Positions 5,895 through 12,901 of a stretch of 12,904 nt of DNA are shown here, in pieces. Location of the stretch: positions 1 to 12,904 of the forward strand of contig RECT01000189.1 of assembly GCA_007693875.1 (NCBI GenBank), written 5' to 3'. A model generated the notes under the pieces. The model did no database searches. It was not told the DNA's origin and worked only from the letters and a program-made list of their open reading frames with translations. How positions within the stretch are numbered: the stretch's first letter is position 1; each line of letters opens with the position of its first letter. Origin of the DNA: Spirulina sp. DLM2.Bin59. Its GTDB lineage: Bacteria > Cyanobacteriota > Cyanobacteriia > Cyanobacteriales > Spirulinaceae. The translations under genes were made by a program, and so were the position numbers.

Positions 5895-7655
5895 GTGTCT
5901 TTAACCCCCGTACCTGGATCGAATGTGCCCCATGGGGCAGCCCTGCCCGCCACCACCCGCACGGAAATCACCGACAACTTAGATCAACTCTTAACCATTT
6001 TCCCCGCCCCCCTACGGGAGGCGATCGCCCAACACCCCGAAAAGGACACGATGATCGAGGTGGTGATGGATTTAGGCCGCCTCCCGGAGGCTCGGTTTCC
6101 CACCGGGGCGCAGTTTTTGAGCGATCGCCCCATTGTCCGGGAAGATCTCGCCTACAGCGTCCAAAACGTCGGCCTCTTCAGTGGCGATAACCGCGCCGGC
6201 ATTGAGCGCACGTTGCACCGGATCAGCGCCATCCGCAACCGCCAAGGGGATATTATCGGCCTCACCTGCCGCGTCGGGCGGGCGGTGTTTGGCACGATCG
6301 GCTTAATTCATGATCTCGTCGAAACCGGACAATCGATCCTGTTATTAGGCCGGCCTGGGGTGGGGAAAACCACCGCCCTGCGGGAAATCACGCGGGTTTT
6401 AGCCGATGATCTGCAAAAACGGGTCGTGATTATCGACACCTCCAACGAAATTGCCGGGGATGGCGATATTCCCCACCCCGCCATCGGTCGGGCGCGGCGG
6501 ATGCAGGTGGCTCACCCGGAACTGCAACATCAGGTGATGATTGAGGCGGTGGAAAACCACACGCCGGAGGTGATCGTCATTGATGAAATCGGTACAGAAT
6601 TGGAAGCCTTGGCGGCCCGTACCATTGCCGAGCGGGGCGTGCAGTTGGTGGGGACAGCCCACGGCAACCAGATCGAAAACCTGATTAAAAACCCCACCCT
6701 TGCGGATTTAATTGGCGGCATTCAAGCCGTCACCTTGGGGGATGATGAGGCCCGCCGTCGGGGTTCACAAAAAACCGTCCTGGAGCGGAAAGCCCCCCCC
6801 ACCTTTGAAATTGCCGTGGAAATGTGGGAGCGGCAACGGTGGGCCATTCATACCGATGTGGCCACAACGGTGGATCAGCGGTTGCGGGGCCTCGAACCTG
6901 TGCCGGAGGTGCGGATGGTCAACCCAGAAGGGGAGGTGGAAATTGTCCAGGCCGCTGTGGTTCCCCAACTGAAGCGGCCGCGATCGCCGGTTAATCCCCC
7001 CATTCAACTCCAGGGTTGGCGTTCCTCCGGGCGAATGCAGCCGGTGCCCACGACCCCCACCACCCCCTTTGATCAACTTCTGGAGCAGTCCCTCGATTTT
7101 GAGCAGGAGTTTGGCGACAAAGAGCGGTTTCCTGGCCCCAATGGCGAGGAGTTTCCCGTTTATGTCTATTCCTATGGCATTGGGCGATCGCAACTCGAAG
7201 AAGCCATTGAGCGCCTCAATGTGCCGGTGGTAATTACGCGGGATATGACCGGGGCGGATGTGGTGTTGGCGCTGCGATCGCAGGTCAAAAACCATACAAA
7301 ATTGCGGCAAATTGCCAAAGCCCGCCAAGTCCCCATCCATGTGGTCAAGGCCAGCACCCTGCCCCAAATCATCAAAGCATTGCGGCGGATGCTGGATATG
7401 GATGATTACGATTCACCGGAAGCGATGGATCTGCGCCTGTTCAGCCACAATGGCAGTGATGATGAACTGGAAGCCCTGGAAGAGGCGCGGCTCGCCGTTG
7501 AGCAGATCGTCATCCCCAAAGGGCAACCCGTGGAACTCCTGCCCCGTTCCTCCAAAGTGCGGAAAATGCAACACGAATTAGTGGAGCATTACCGCCTCCA
7601 ATCCGACAGTTTCGGCGAAGAACCCAACCGCCGCCTCCGGATCTACCCCGCTTAA
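5895..7655 (+). CDS. Ycf45/SPD1-like AAA ATPase with C-terminal R3H domain
   Basis: 586-residue P-loop ATPase of the SpoIIIAA/Ycf45 type, found in cyanobacteria, some algal plastid genomes (ycf45) and plants (SPD1, needed for seedling plastid development). Exact biochemical function is unknown. Domains: N-terminal family-specific region (about 25-140, with FLSDRPIVREDL at 74-85); ATPase core with Walker A GRPGVGKT (152-159), Walker B VIVIDE (226-231) and GTAHG (253-257); Pro-rich linker (about 360-395); a further alpha/beta segment (about 420-500); an acidic stretch (520-535); and an R3H-like single-stranded nucleic-acid-binding motif at the end (R556-KMQ-H560). The GTG at 5895 is fixed by an in-frame TAA at 5886-5888; the next usable Met would cut into conserved sequence. 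The ATPase plus R3H layout suggests a nucleic-acid-associated motor or loader, which is inference. Confidence 0.9.
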   Translation: MSLTPVPGSNVPHGAALPATTRTEITDNLDQLLTIFPAPLREAIAQHPEKDTMIEVVMDLGRLPEARFPTGAQFLSDRPIVREDLAYSVQNVGLFSGDNRAGIERTLHRISAIRNRQGDIIGLTCRVGRAVFGTIGLIHDLVETGQSILLLGRPGVGKTTALREITRVLADDLQKRVVIIDTSNEIAGDGDIPHPAIGRARRMQVAHPELQHQVMIEAVENHTPEVIVIDEIGTELEALAARTIAERGVQLVGTAHGNQIENLIKNPTLADLIGGIQAVTLGDDEARRRGSQKTVLERKAPPTFEIAVEMWERQRWAIHTDVATTVDQRLRGLEPVPEVRMVNPEGEVEIVQAAVVPQLKRPRSPVNPPIQLQGWRSSGRMQPVPTTPTTPFDQLLEQSLDFEQEFGDKERFPGPNGEEFPVYVYSYGIGRSQLEEAIERLNVPVVITRDMTGADVVLALRSQVKNHTKLRQIAKARQVPIHVVKASTLPQIIKALRRMLDMDDYDSPEAMDLRLFSHNGSDDELEALEEARLAVEQIVIPKGQPVELLPRSSKVRKMQHELVEHYRLQSDSFGEEPNRRLRIYPA

Positions 7656-7698
7656 CCACAATCCCCCCGCCAGGCCCCTTCACCTATCCCCGACGAAT

Positions 7699-8787
7699 AT
7701 GCTCGAAAATCCCTGGAAAATTCTCTTAATTTCTACCCCTGTGGGCCCCTTGGGTTCTGGCTTAGGGGGTGGTGTGGAATTAACACTTTTAAACATGGCT
7801 AAAGCCCTCAAAAAACGGGGTCATTGCATTACAGTCGTTGCCCCCCAAGGCTCATTGTTAGAGGAATTCCCCCTGGTGGAGATCGCCGGTCAATTCCAAC
7901 CCATTGCCCAAAATCAAACCCGGGACGCTCTGATTCAGTTGCCGGAAAATGCCGTCTTGGCAAACATGTGGAACTATGGCCGCCAACACCAGGCAGATTA
8001 TGATCTGATTGTTAACTTTGCCTTTGATTGGCTGCCCTTTTACCTCACCCCCTTCTTCACCACTCCCATTGCCCATTGTGTGAGTATGGCATCCCTAATT
8101 ACCGCCATTGATCAGGTGATTCTAGCGGTTATGGCCCAATTCCCCGGCACCGTAGCTTTTTGTACCCATAGCCAGGCAGCCACCTTTGCCCTTGAGGGGC
8201 CCTATGCCTGCATTCAGGGGGGGTTAGATTTAAGCCGCTATCAGTTTTGTGGGGAGCCGGGGCCGGCCTTGGCTTGGATGGGCCGGATTGCGCCGGAAAA
8301 GGGGTTGGAAGATGCGGTGGCGGCGGTGGATCAGTTGGGGATACCATTGACCATTTTTGGCAAGCTGCAAGATCCGGATTATTGGCAGGATATTCGTCGC
8401 CGCTACCCCAATGCGCCCCTGGATTATCGAGGTTTTTTAGACACGGATAATCTTCAGGCGGGCCTGCGGCAATGTCGAGCCTTGTTAATGACCCATCGTT
8501 GGCTGGAGGCCTTTGGCAATGTGGCCATGGAGGCTTTGGCCTGTGGTGTACCGGTGATTAGTTATGACCGGGGCGGGCCGGCGGAGATTGTTCGCCATGG
8601 GCAAACGGGTTGGTTGGTGGAGCCGGATCAGGTGGCGGGCCTAGTGGGGGCGATCGCCCGTCTTGACCAGATCGATCGCCAACAATGCCGAGCCCAGGCA
8701 GAGCAGGAATACTCCTTAGCTGCTTTTGGCGATCGCCTCGCCCAATGGTTCCAGGGGATAATCGCGGCGAATACCGACCCGGCCTAG
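7699..8787 (+). CDS. GT4-family glycosyltransferase, resembling UDP-glucose:tetrahydrobiopterin glucosyltransferase
   Basis: 362-residue GT-B glycosyltransferase of family 4. The N-terminal part has STPVGPLGSGLGGGVELTL (12-30), which I recognise as strongly like the cyanobacterial pteridine glucosyltransferases (BGluT of Synechococcus, PgtA of Synechocystis), as are FAFDWLPFYLTPFF (107-120) and the spacing that follows. The C-terminal donor domain has GRIAPEKGLEDA (195-206) and the EX7E motif E270-AFGNVAM-E278 followed by ALACGVPVISYDRGGPAEI. If the match is right, it adds a sugar to a reduced pterin in the cytosol; such pterin glycosides occur in cyanobacteria and are linked to UV-A/blue light sensing and phototaxis. 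Otherwise it is an unspecified NDP-sugar transferase. It starts 43 nt after the ATPase gene, with no Shine-Dalgarno. GT4 assignment is sure; substrate is likely but unproven. Confidence 0.88.
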   Translation: MLENPWKILLISTPVGPLGSGLGGGVELTLLNMAKALKKRGHCITVVAPQGSLLEEFPLVEIAGQFQPIAQNQTRDALIQLPENAVLANMWNYGRQHQADYDLIVNFAFDWLPFYLTPFFTTPIAHCVSMASLITAIDQVILAVMAQFPGTVAFCTHSQAATFALEGPYACIQGGLDLSRYQFCGEPGPALAWMGRIAPEKGLEDAVAAVDQLGIPLTIFGKLQDPDYWQDIRRRYPNAPLDYRGFLDTDNLQAGLRQCRALLMTHRWLEAFGNVAMEALACGVPVISYDRGGPAEIVRHGQTGWLVEPDQVAGLVGAIARLDQIDRQQCRAQAEQEYSLAAFGDRLAQWFQGIIAANTDPA

Positions 8788-8824
8788 GGTTGCGGCCCAT
8801 AACCCGAGGGGATTTTTTGCCCCT

Positions 8825-8884
8825 GTGCCCTACACTGGGAAAGAGCCATCTTGGCGGTTTTCCCTTGACTCCTGGCGACAATGA
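8825..8884 (+). promoter_or_regulatory. trpE leader: hairpin and 19-codon ORF with two Trp codons
   Basis: A GTG-started frame (8825-8884) of 19 codons contains Trp codons at 8852-8854 and 8873-8875, and its TGA (8882-8884) overlaps the trpE ATG (8881-8883) in an ATGA arrangement. Over the same bases GGGAAA (8837-8842) pairs with TTTCCC (8859-8864), enclosing GCC (8845-8847) paired with GGC (8853-8855) around an ATCTT loop, ending 16 nt before the trpE start. This could be a tryptophan-responsive, coupled leader. Against it: no Shine-Dalgarno at the GTG, TGG is a common triplet in GC-rich DNA, and I know of no trp leader peptide in cyanobacteria. Confidence 0.3.
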
Positions 8885-10398
8885 TTTTTCCTGAACTGTC
8901 TGAATTTCAAGCCCTTGCCCAGCGGGGCAATTTTGTGCCCGTCTATCAGGAATGGGTGGCGGATCTCGAAACGCCGGTCTCCGCTTGGTATAAGGTTTGC
9001 GGGGGCCAACCCTATAGCTTTCTGCTGGAATCTGTAGAAGGGGGGGAAACCATTGGCCGCTATAGCTTCCTGGGGTGCGATCCCGTTTGGGTATTGTCCA
9101 CCAAGGGGGATCAGACCCGCCAAACCCATCGCGATGGCACAGTCCAGGACTACCAAGGCAATCCCTTTGATATTCTCACCCAATGCCTCGCCCCCTATCA
9201 ACCGGTGACATTGCCAGAACTGCCCCCCGGTATTGGTGGCCTGTTTGGGTTTTGGGGCTATGAGTTGATCCATTGGATTGAATCCCGTGTGCCGATCCAT
9301 GCCCCCGAACCGGGGGATCTCCCCGATGGGGTCTGGATGCAGGTGGATAACCTGATTATTTTTGACCAAGTGAAGCGGAAGATTTGGGCGATCGCCTATG
9401 CTGATCTCCGCGATCCCCAGGTAAACCTAGAGGAAGCCTATCAAGCCGCCTGCGATCGCATCACCAAACTGGTTTTAAAACTACAACTCCCCCTCCCCAT
9501 CGAAGCCAAACCCCTCGAACTGGCCAGCACCAACAGCCCCGAACTGGCCTACACGAGCAACACCACCCCCGAACAATTCTGCGCCAACGTCGAAACCGCC
9601 AAGGAATACATCCATGCTGGGGATATCTTTCAAGTTGTCCTCTCCCAACGGCTGCAAACCCCCTACCACGGCGAACCCTTCGACCTCTACCGCTCCCTCC
9701 GTTTGGTCAACCCCTCCCCCTATATGGCCTATTTTCAGTTTGACAACTGGCAAATTATCGGCTCTAGTCCTGAAGTCATGGTCAAGGCCGAAAAAAGCCC
9801 CGATGGCACCACCCAGGCCATCGTCCGGCCCATCGCGGGAACGAGGCGCAGGGGCAAAACCCATCAGGAGGATTTGGCCCTAGAGCAGGACTTGCTCGCA
9901 GATCCCAAGGAAATTGCCGAGCATGTCATGCTCGTGGATTTAGGTCGTAATGATCTGGGCCGGGTCTGTCGGTGGGGGACGGTGCAGGTCAATGAGTTGA
10001 TGGTGATTGAACGGTATTCCCACGTCATGCACATTGTTAGCAATGTGGTGGGGGAATTAGCCCCCGATCAAACCGCTTGGGATCTGCTCAAGGCCACCTT
10101 TCCCGCCGGCACCGTCAGCGGTGCGCCAAAAATTCGCGCCATGGAGATCATCCACGAACTGGAGCCGGAACGGCGCGGCCCCTATTCTGGGGTCTATGGT
10201 TACTACGATTTTGAGGGCCAGTTGAATAGTGCGATCGCCATTCGTACCATGGTCGTCCGGCCCCAGGGGGTCGATCAGCACCTCGTCGCCGTCCAGGCCG
10301 GTGCGGGTCTCGTCGCCGATTCCGTCCCTGAATCGGAATATCAAGAAACCCTCAACAAAGCCAAGGGCCTCCTCGAAGCGATCCGCTGTCTGCGTTAG
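8881..10398 (+). CDS. trpE: Anthranilate synthase component I
   Basis: Converts chorismate to anthranilate, the first step of tryptophan synthesis, using ammonia supplied by the glutamine amidotransferase TrpG, which is not fused and not in the window. The length of 505 is normal for TrpE. The tryptophan feedback motif LLES is at 48-51, within SFLLESVEGGETIGRYSFLG. Chorismate-binding landmarks are GSSPE (294-298), RPIAGTRRRG (316-325), LVDLGRND (351-358), H384 in HVMHIVSNVVGEL, AGTVSGAPK (409-417) and GAGLVADS (474-481). The presence of LLES suggests an allosterically controlled biosynthetic enzyme rather than a deregulated phenazine-type or salicylate-type paralogue. The ATG at 8881 overlaps the stop of a possible leader ORF; no Shine-Dalgarno is visible. 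A short hairpin lies just after the stop. Confidence 0.97.
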   Translation: MIFPELSEFQALAQRGNFVPVYQEWVADLETPVSAWYKVCGGQPYSFLLESVEGGETIGRYSFLGCDPVWVLSTKGDQTRQTHRDGTVQDYQGNPFDILTQCLAPYQPVTLPELPPGIGGLFGFWGYELIHWIESRVPIHAPEPGDLPDGVWMQVDNLIIFDQVKRKIWAIAYADLRDPQVNLEEAYQAACDRITKLVLKLQLPLPIEAKPLELASTNSPELAYTSNTTPEQFCANVETAKEYIHAGDIFQVVLSQRLQTPYHGEPFDLYRSLRLVNPSPYMAYFQFDNWQIIGSSPEVMVKAEKSPDGTTQAIVRPIAGTRRRGKTHQEDLALEQDLLADPKEIAEHVMLVDLGRNDLGRVCRWGTVQVNELMVIERYSHVMHIVSNVVGELAPDQTAWDLLKATFPAGTVSGAPKIRAMEIIHELEPERRGPYSGVYGYYDFEGQLNSAIAIRTMVVRPQGVDQHLVAVQAGAGLVADSVPESEYQETLNKAKGLLEAIRCLR

Positions 10399-10399
10399 A

Positions 10400-10413
10400 C
10401 CCCCCACAGGGGG
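10400..10413 (+). terminator. Short GC stem-loop after trpE, weak terminator candidate
   Basis: CCCCC (10401-10405) and GGGGG (10409-10413) enclose ACA only two bases after the trpE stop. There is no T run, so it is not a standard intrinsic terminator; it may slow or protect the transcript end. Confidence 0.25.
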
Positions 10414-10492
10414 AAGAACCCACTATGGCACAATGGACAAGATCAGAGAAGAGAGGAGAGAGAAAAGAGGATCGAGAAGTTTAACATTCTCC

Positions 10493-10520
10493 CCCACTTC
10501 CCACTTCCCACTTCCCACTT
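10493..10520 (+). repeat. Four perfect tandem copies of heptamer CCCACTT (STRR-like)
   Basis: CCCACTT is repeated four times without change (10493-10499, 10500-10506, 10507-10513, 10514-10520), followed by a decayed copy (CCTACTC). It lies in the pyrG leader, ending 23 nt before the ATG, and is preceded by a purine-rich stretch (about 10442-10480, mostly G and A). Cyanobacterial genomes are known to carry such short tandemly repeated heptamers (STRR) between genes. The run gives a pyrimidine-rich 5' leader with no Shine-Dalgarno. Confidence 0.85.
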
Positions 10521-10543
10521 CCTACTCCCTAAATTCAACTTGT

Positions 10544-12217
10544 ATGTCTAAATTCGTATTCGTCACCGGAGGTGTGGTCTCCAGCATTGGTAAAGGCATC
10601 GTGGCCGCCAGCCTTGGCCGCCTCCTCAAATCCCGCAACTATTCTGTTTCGATCCTGAAGCTCGATCCCTATATCAACGTCGATCCCGGCACGATGAGTC
10701 CCTTTCAACATGGGGAAGTGTTCGTCACCGAAGACGGGGCCGAAACGGATTTAGACCTGGGCCATTATGAGCGGTTCACCGATACCTCCATGTCCCGCTT
10801 TAACAGCGTCACCCAAGGCTCCGTCTTTCAATCGGTGTTAAATAAAGAACGGCGGGGAGATTACCACGGCGGCACGGTGCAAGTCATCCCCCACATCACC
10901 AACGAAATTAAAGAGCGGATCCGGCGGGTGGAAAAAAACACCCATTCCGACGTAATTATTACGGAAATTGGCGGCACGGTGGGGGATATTGAATCCCAGC
11001 CTTTCCTGGAGGCGATTCGCCAGTTCCGTAAAGATGTGGGCCGCAAAAATGTCATCTATATGCATGTCACGCTCCTGCCCTGGATTGCCGCCGCCGGGGA
11101 AATGAAAACCAAGCCCACCCAACATTCCGTTAAAGAACTCCGCTCCATCGGCATTCAACCGGATATCCTCGTCTGCCGCACCGAGCGACCCATTGAGGGG
11201 ACGATGAAGGAAAAGATTTCCGAATTTTGTGATGTGCCGGTGGAATCGGTGATTACGGCTCAGGATGCCAGCAGTATCTATGAAGTGCCGCTGATTTTGG
11301 AGCGGGAGGGCCTAGCCCGCCAAAGTTTAGACCTCCTTCACCTGGAGCAGCGGGAGCCGGATTTAAAACAATGGCAAACCCTTGTGGAGCGGATGCAGGC
11401 CCCCACCCATCATTTAGAGGTGGCCTTGGTGGGGAAATACGTCAAACTCAGCGATGCTTATTTATCGGTGGTGGAGGCTTTGGGCCATGCGGCGATCGCC
11501 GCCGAAAGTGCCGTTAAAATCCGCTGGATCAGTGCCGAAGACATCGAAACCAAAGGAGCCGCCCATTACCTCCGGGATGTCCATGCCCTCATCGTTCCCG
11601 GTGGGTTTGGCATCCGGGGGGTGGATGGCAAGGTGCAGGCGATTCAATACGCCCGGGAGCAACAATTGCCCTTCCTGGGCCTCTGTTTAGGGATGCAATG
11701 CGCCATCATCGATTGGGGTCGCAATATGGCCCACCTGGAAGGGGCCAACAGTGCCGAATTCGATGAAACCACCCATAACCCCGTGATCAACCTCCTGCCA
11801 GAACAGCAGGACGTGGTGGATCTCGGGGGAACCATGCGCCTCGGCCTCTATCCCTGTCGCATTGCCCCCAAAACCATCGCTGCCCGCCTTTATGGCCAAG
11901 AGGTAATCTACGAACGCCACCGCCACCGCTACGAATTCAACAACACCTATCGCAACCTCTTTCTCGAAACCGGCTATGTGATTAGCGGCACATCCCCCGA
12001 TAGTCGTCTCGTGGAAATGATCGAATACCCGAACCATCCCTTTTTTGTTGCCACCCAATTCCACCCCGAATTTAGCTCCCGCCCCAGCCGTCCCCATCCC
12101 CTTTTCCGGGGTGTAATCCATGCAGCCCTCGATCGCGCTACCCAAGGAACTGCCCAAACCGGCTACGGGCTAGCCAAGCCCCCAGAAACCCAAGCGGTGG
12201 AACTATCAAATCCCTAG
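10544..12217 (+). CDS. pyrG: CTP synthase (glutamine-hydrolysing)
   Basis: Makes CTP from UTP, ATP and glutamine. The 557-residue protein begins at the ATG at 10544 (MSKFVFVTGGVVSSIGKG), the universal start of the family. The frame stays open far upstream into trpE, but that extra sequence is not conserved. N-terminal synthetase domain (about 1-270): P-loop-like GGVVSSIGKG (9-18), DPYINVDPGTMSP (41-53), ITEIGGTVGDIES (139-151). C-terminal class I glutamine amidotransferase domain (about 290-535): PGGFGIRG (352-359), nucleophile C381 in GLCLGMQ, and catalytic H507 and E509 in FHPEF. All key residues are present. The leader carries STRR repeats. The next gene starts 12 nt after the stop with a good ribosome-binding site, so the two are probably co-transcribed. 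Confidence 0.98.
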   Translation: MSKFVFVTGGVVSSIGKGIVAASLGRLLKSRNYSVSILKLDPYINVDPGTMSPFQHGEVFVTEDGAETDLDLGHYERFTDTSMSRFNSVTQGSVFQSVLNKERRGDYHGGTVQVIPHITNEIKERIRRVEKNTHSDVIITEIGGTVGDIESQPFLEAIRQFRKDVGRKNVIYMHVTLLPWIAAAGEMKTKPTQHSVKELRSIGIQPDILVCRTERPIEGTMKEKISEFCDVPVESVITAQDASSIYEVPLILEREGLARQSLDLLHLEQREPDLKQWQTLVERMQAPTHHLEVALVGKYVKLSDAYLSVVEALGHAAIAAESAVKIRWISAEDIETKGAAHYLRDVHALIVPGGFGIRGVDGKVQAIQYAREQQLPFLGLCLGMQCAIIDWGRNMAHLEGANSAEFDETTHNPVINLLPEQQDVVDLGGTMRLGLYPCRIAPKTIAARLYGQEVIYERHRHRYEFNNTYRNLFLETGYVISGTSPDSRLVEMIEYPNHPFFVATQFHPEFSSRPSRPHPLFRGVIHAALDRATQGTAQTGYGLAKPPETQAVELSNP

Positions 12218-12220
12218 GAG
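12216..12220 (+). promoter_or_regulatory. Shine-Dalgarno AGGAG for the two-repeat protein
   Basis: AGGAG overlaps the pyrG stop codon and stands 9 nt before the GTG at 12230. It is the clearest ribosome-binding site in the window and decides the start of the downstream small gene. Confidence 0.65.
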
Positions 12221-12229
12221 TCAAAAACG

Positions 12230-12661
12230 GTGGCAGATTGGGTCAAAATTCCTGAACATCGGCAGATTTATCTAGTAGACCTGGAACAAATCACGGCGTT
12301 TATCCATGGCCGCAATGGCCGGCTCAGTTTCTGGTTGCCCAATTCTGCCATTCCCATTGTTCTCACCGAGGCTGGCAATCCCGACACCTATGCCCGCATT
12401 GCTGCCTATACTGAACATCTTTTAGACAGTCCCGAACCCCACCACTGGTTTAAACTCAACTACGATCGCAGCATCTATGTGGTCAACCTCGCCAGGGTGA
12501 GCAGTTTTTGCTATGGCCCGGGTCGCAAGGTGACGTTTTGGCTCCCGGATGCGGGGTTGCCGGTGATTCTCACGCCCCAAGGTAACGGTGCAGATTATCA
12601 AGCGGTTTGTGATTTTGTGAAGGATTATACGGGCTATGTTTTAGCAGCAGAAGAAGGATAA
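12230..12661 (+). CDS. Small protein of two tandem homologous modules, function unknown
   Basis: 143-residue soluble-looking protein that I do not recognise. It is an internal duplication: residues 4-54 and 73-123 align without gaps at an offset of 69, with 19 of 51 positions identical by eye. Shared positions include W4/W73, K6/K75, I13-Y14/I82-Y83, F24/F93, F34-W35-L36-P37 / F103-W104-L105-P106, P42/P111, L45-T46/L114-T115 and G49-N50/G118-N119. Each module reads as several short beta strands (with the FWLP centre) followed by a helix (about 52-64 and 121-133), resembling a small beta-rich fold that could pair with itself. No signal peptide or membrane segment; there are two cysteines (C94, C127), both in the second module. 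GTG start supported by AGGAG at 12216-12220. Its 12-nt distance from pyrG suggests co-transcription but not necessarily shared function. Confidence 0.8.
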   Translation: MADWVKIPEHRQIYLVDLEQITAFIHGRNGRLSFWLPNSAIPIVLTEAGNPDTYARIAAYTEHLLDSPEPHHWFKLNYDRSIYVVNLARVSSFCYGPGRKVTFWLPDAGLPVILTPQGNGADYQAVCDFVKDYTGYVLAAEEG

Positions 12662-12673
12662 ACGGGGAAGTTG

Positions 12674-12901
12674 CTACTTGGTACTAAAGAGCCAAGGAAT
12701 CAGGTAACTAATAGCAACAGCACTAAAGGTTAGCAAAGCATTGATCACATCGGCAGGGAAAAATTGCTCTAAAAAGCTGCCGCGTATTTCATTGACAGGA
12801 TGTTCGGCAGCAACGCCAATTTTGATGTTGTTGGCACTGCCTTGGATGAGGACTTGGAGGTTGTTGGGTTGATCGGGGGGTAAAAATTGATGCCGGGGCA
12901 T
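12674..12901 (-). CDS. Small protein with C-terminal membrane helix, possibly truncated at the window edge
   Basis: 75 residues from an ATG at 12899-12901; the frame is still open at the right edge, so the real start may lie outside. I do not recognise the family. The N-terminal two thirds are soluble (QPNNLQVLIQGSANNIKIG at about 11-29 looks like two beta strands), and the last part is a probable transmembrane helix (about 49-72, ending PWLFSTK), giving a tail-anchored layout. It converges on the two-repeat gene with only 12 nt between the stop codons and no visible terminator. AT content is higher than in the neighbouring genes. The reading frame could be by chance, but the helix and composition make a real gene more likely. 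Confidence 0.5.
   Translation of the reverse strand: MPRHQFLPPDQPNNLQVLIQGSANNIKIGVAAEHPVNEIRGSFLEQFFPADVINALLTFSAVAISYLIPWLFSTK

Noticed and set aside
6765..7367. 200-codon minus-strand frame inside the R3H ATPase gene
   Set aside because: Lies entirely within a conserved gene; the product is rich in His, Gly and Pro, as antisense frames are.
8787..8823. Intrinsic terminator after the glycosyltransferase (GGGTT/AACCC stem and T6 run)
   Set aside because: Stem of 5 bp with a 9-nt loop, and the T run does not directly follow it; too weak to list.
8830..9369. 179-codon minus-strand frame over the trpE 5' half
   Set aside because: Fully antisense to trpE and without recognisable motifs.
10493..10520. 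CRISPR-like array
   Set aside because: The unit is 7 bp with no spacers, so it is a tandem repeat, not CRISPR.
10229..10543. N-terminal extension of pyrG by 105 codons
   Set aside because: The frame is open, but it runs through the trpE 3' end and the heptamer repeats; CTP synthases begin at MSKFVFVTGG, so the ATG at 10544 is the start.
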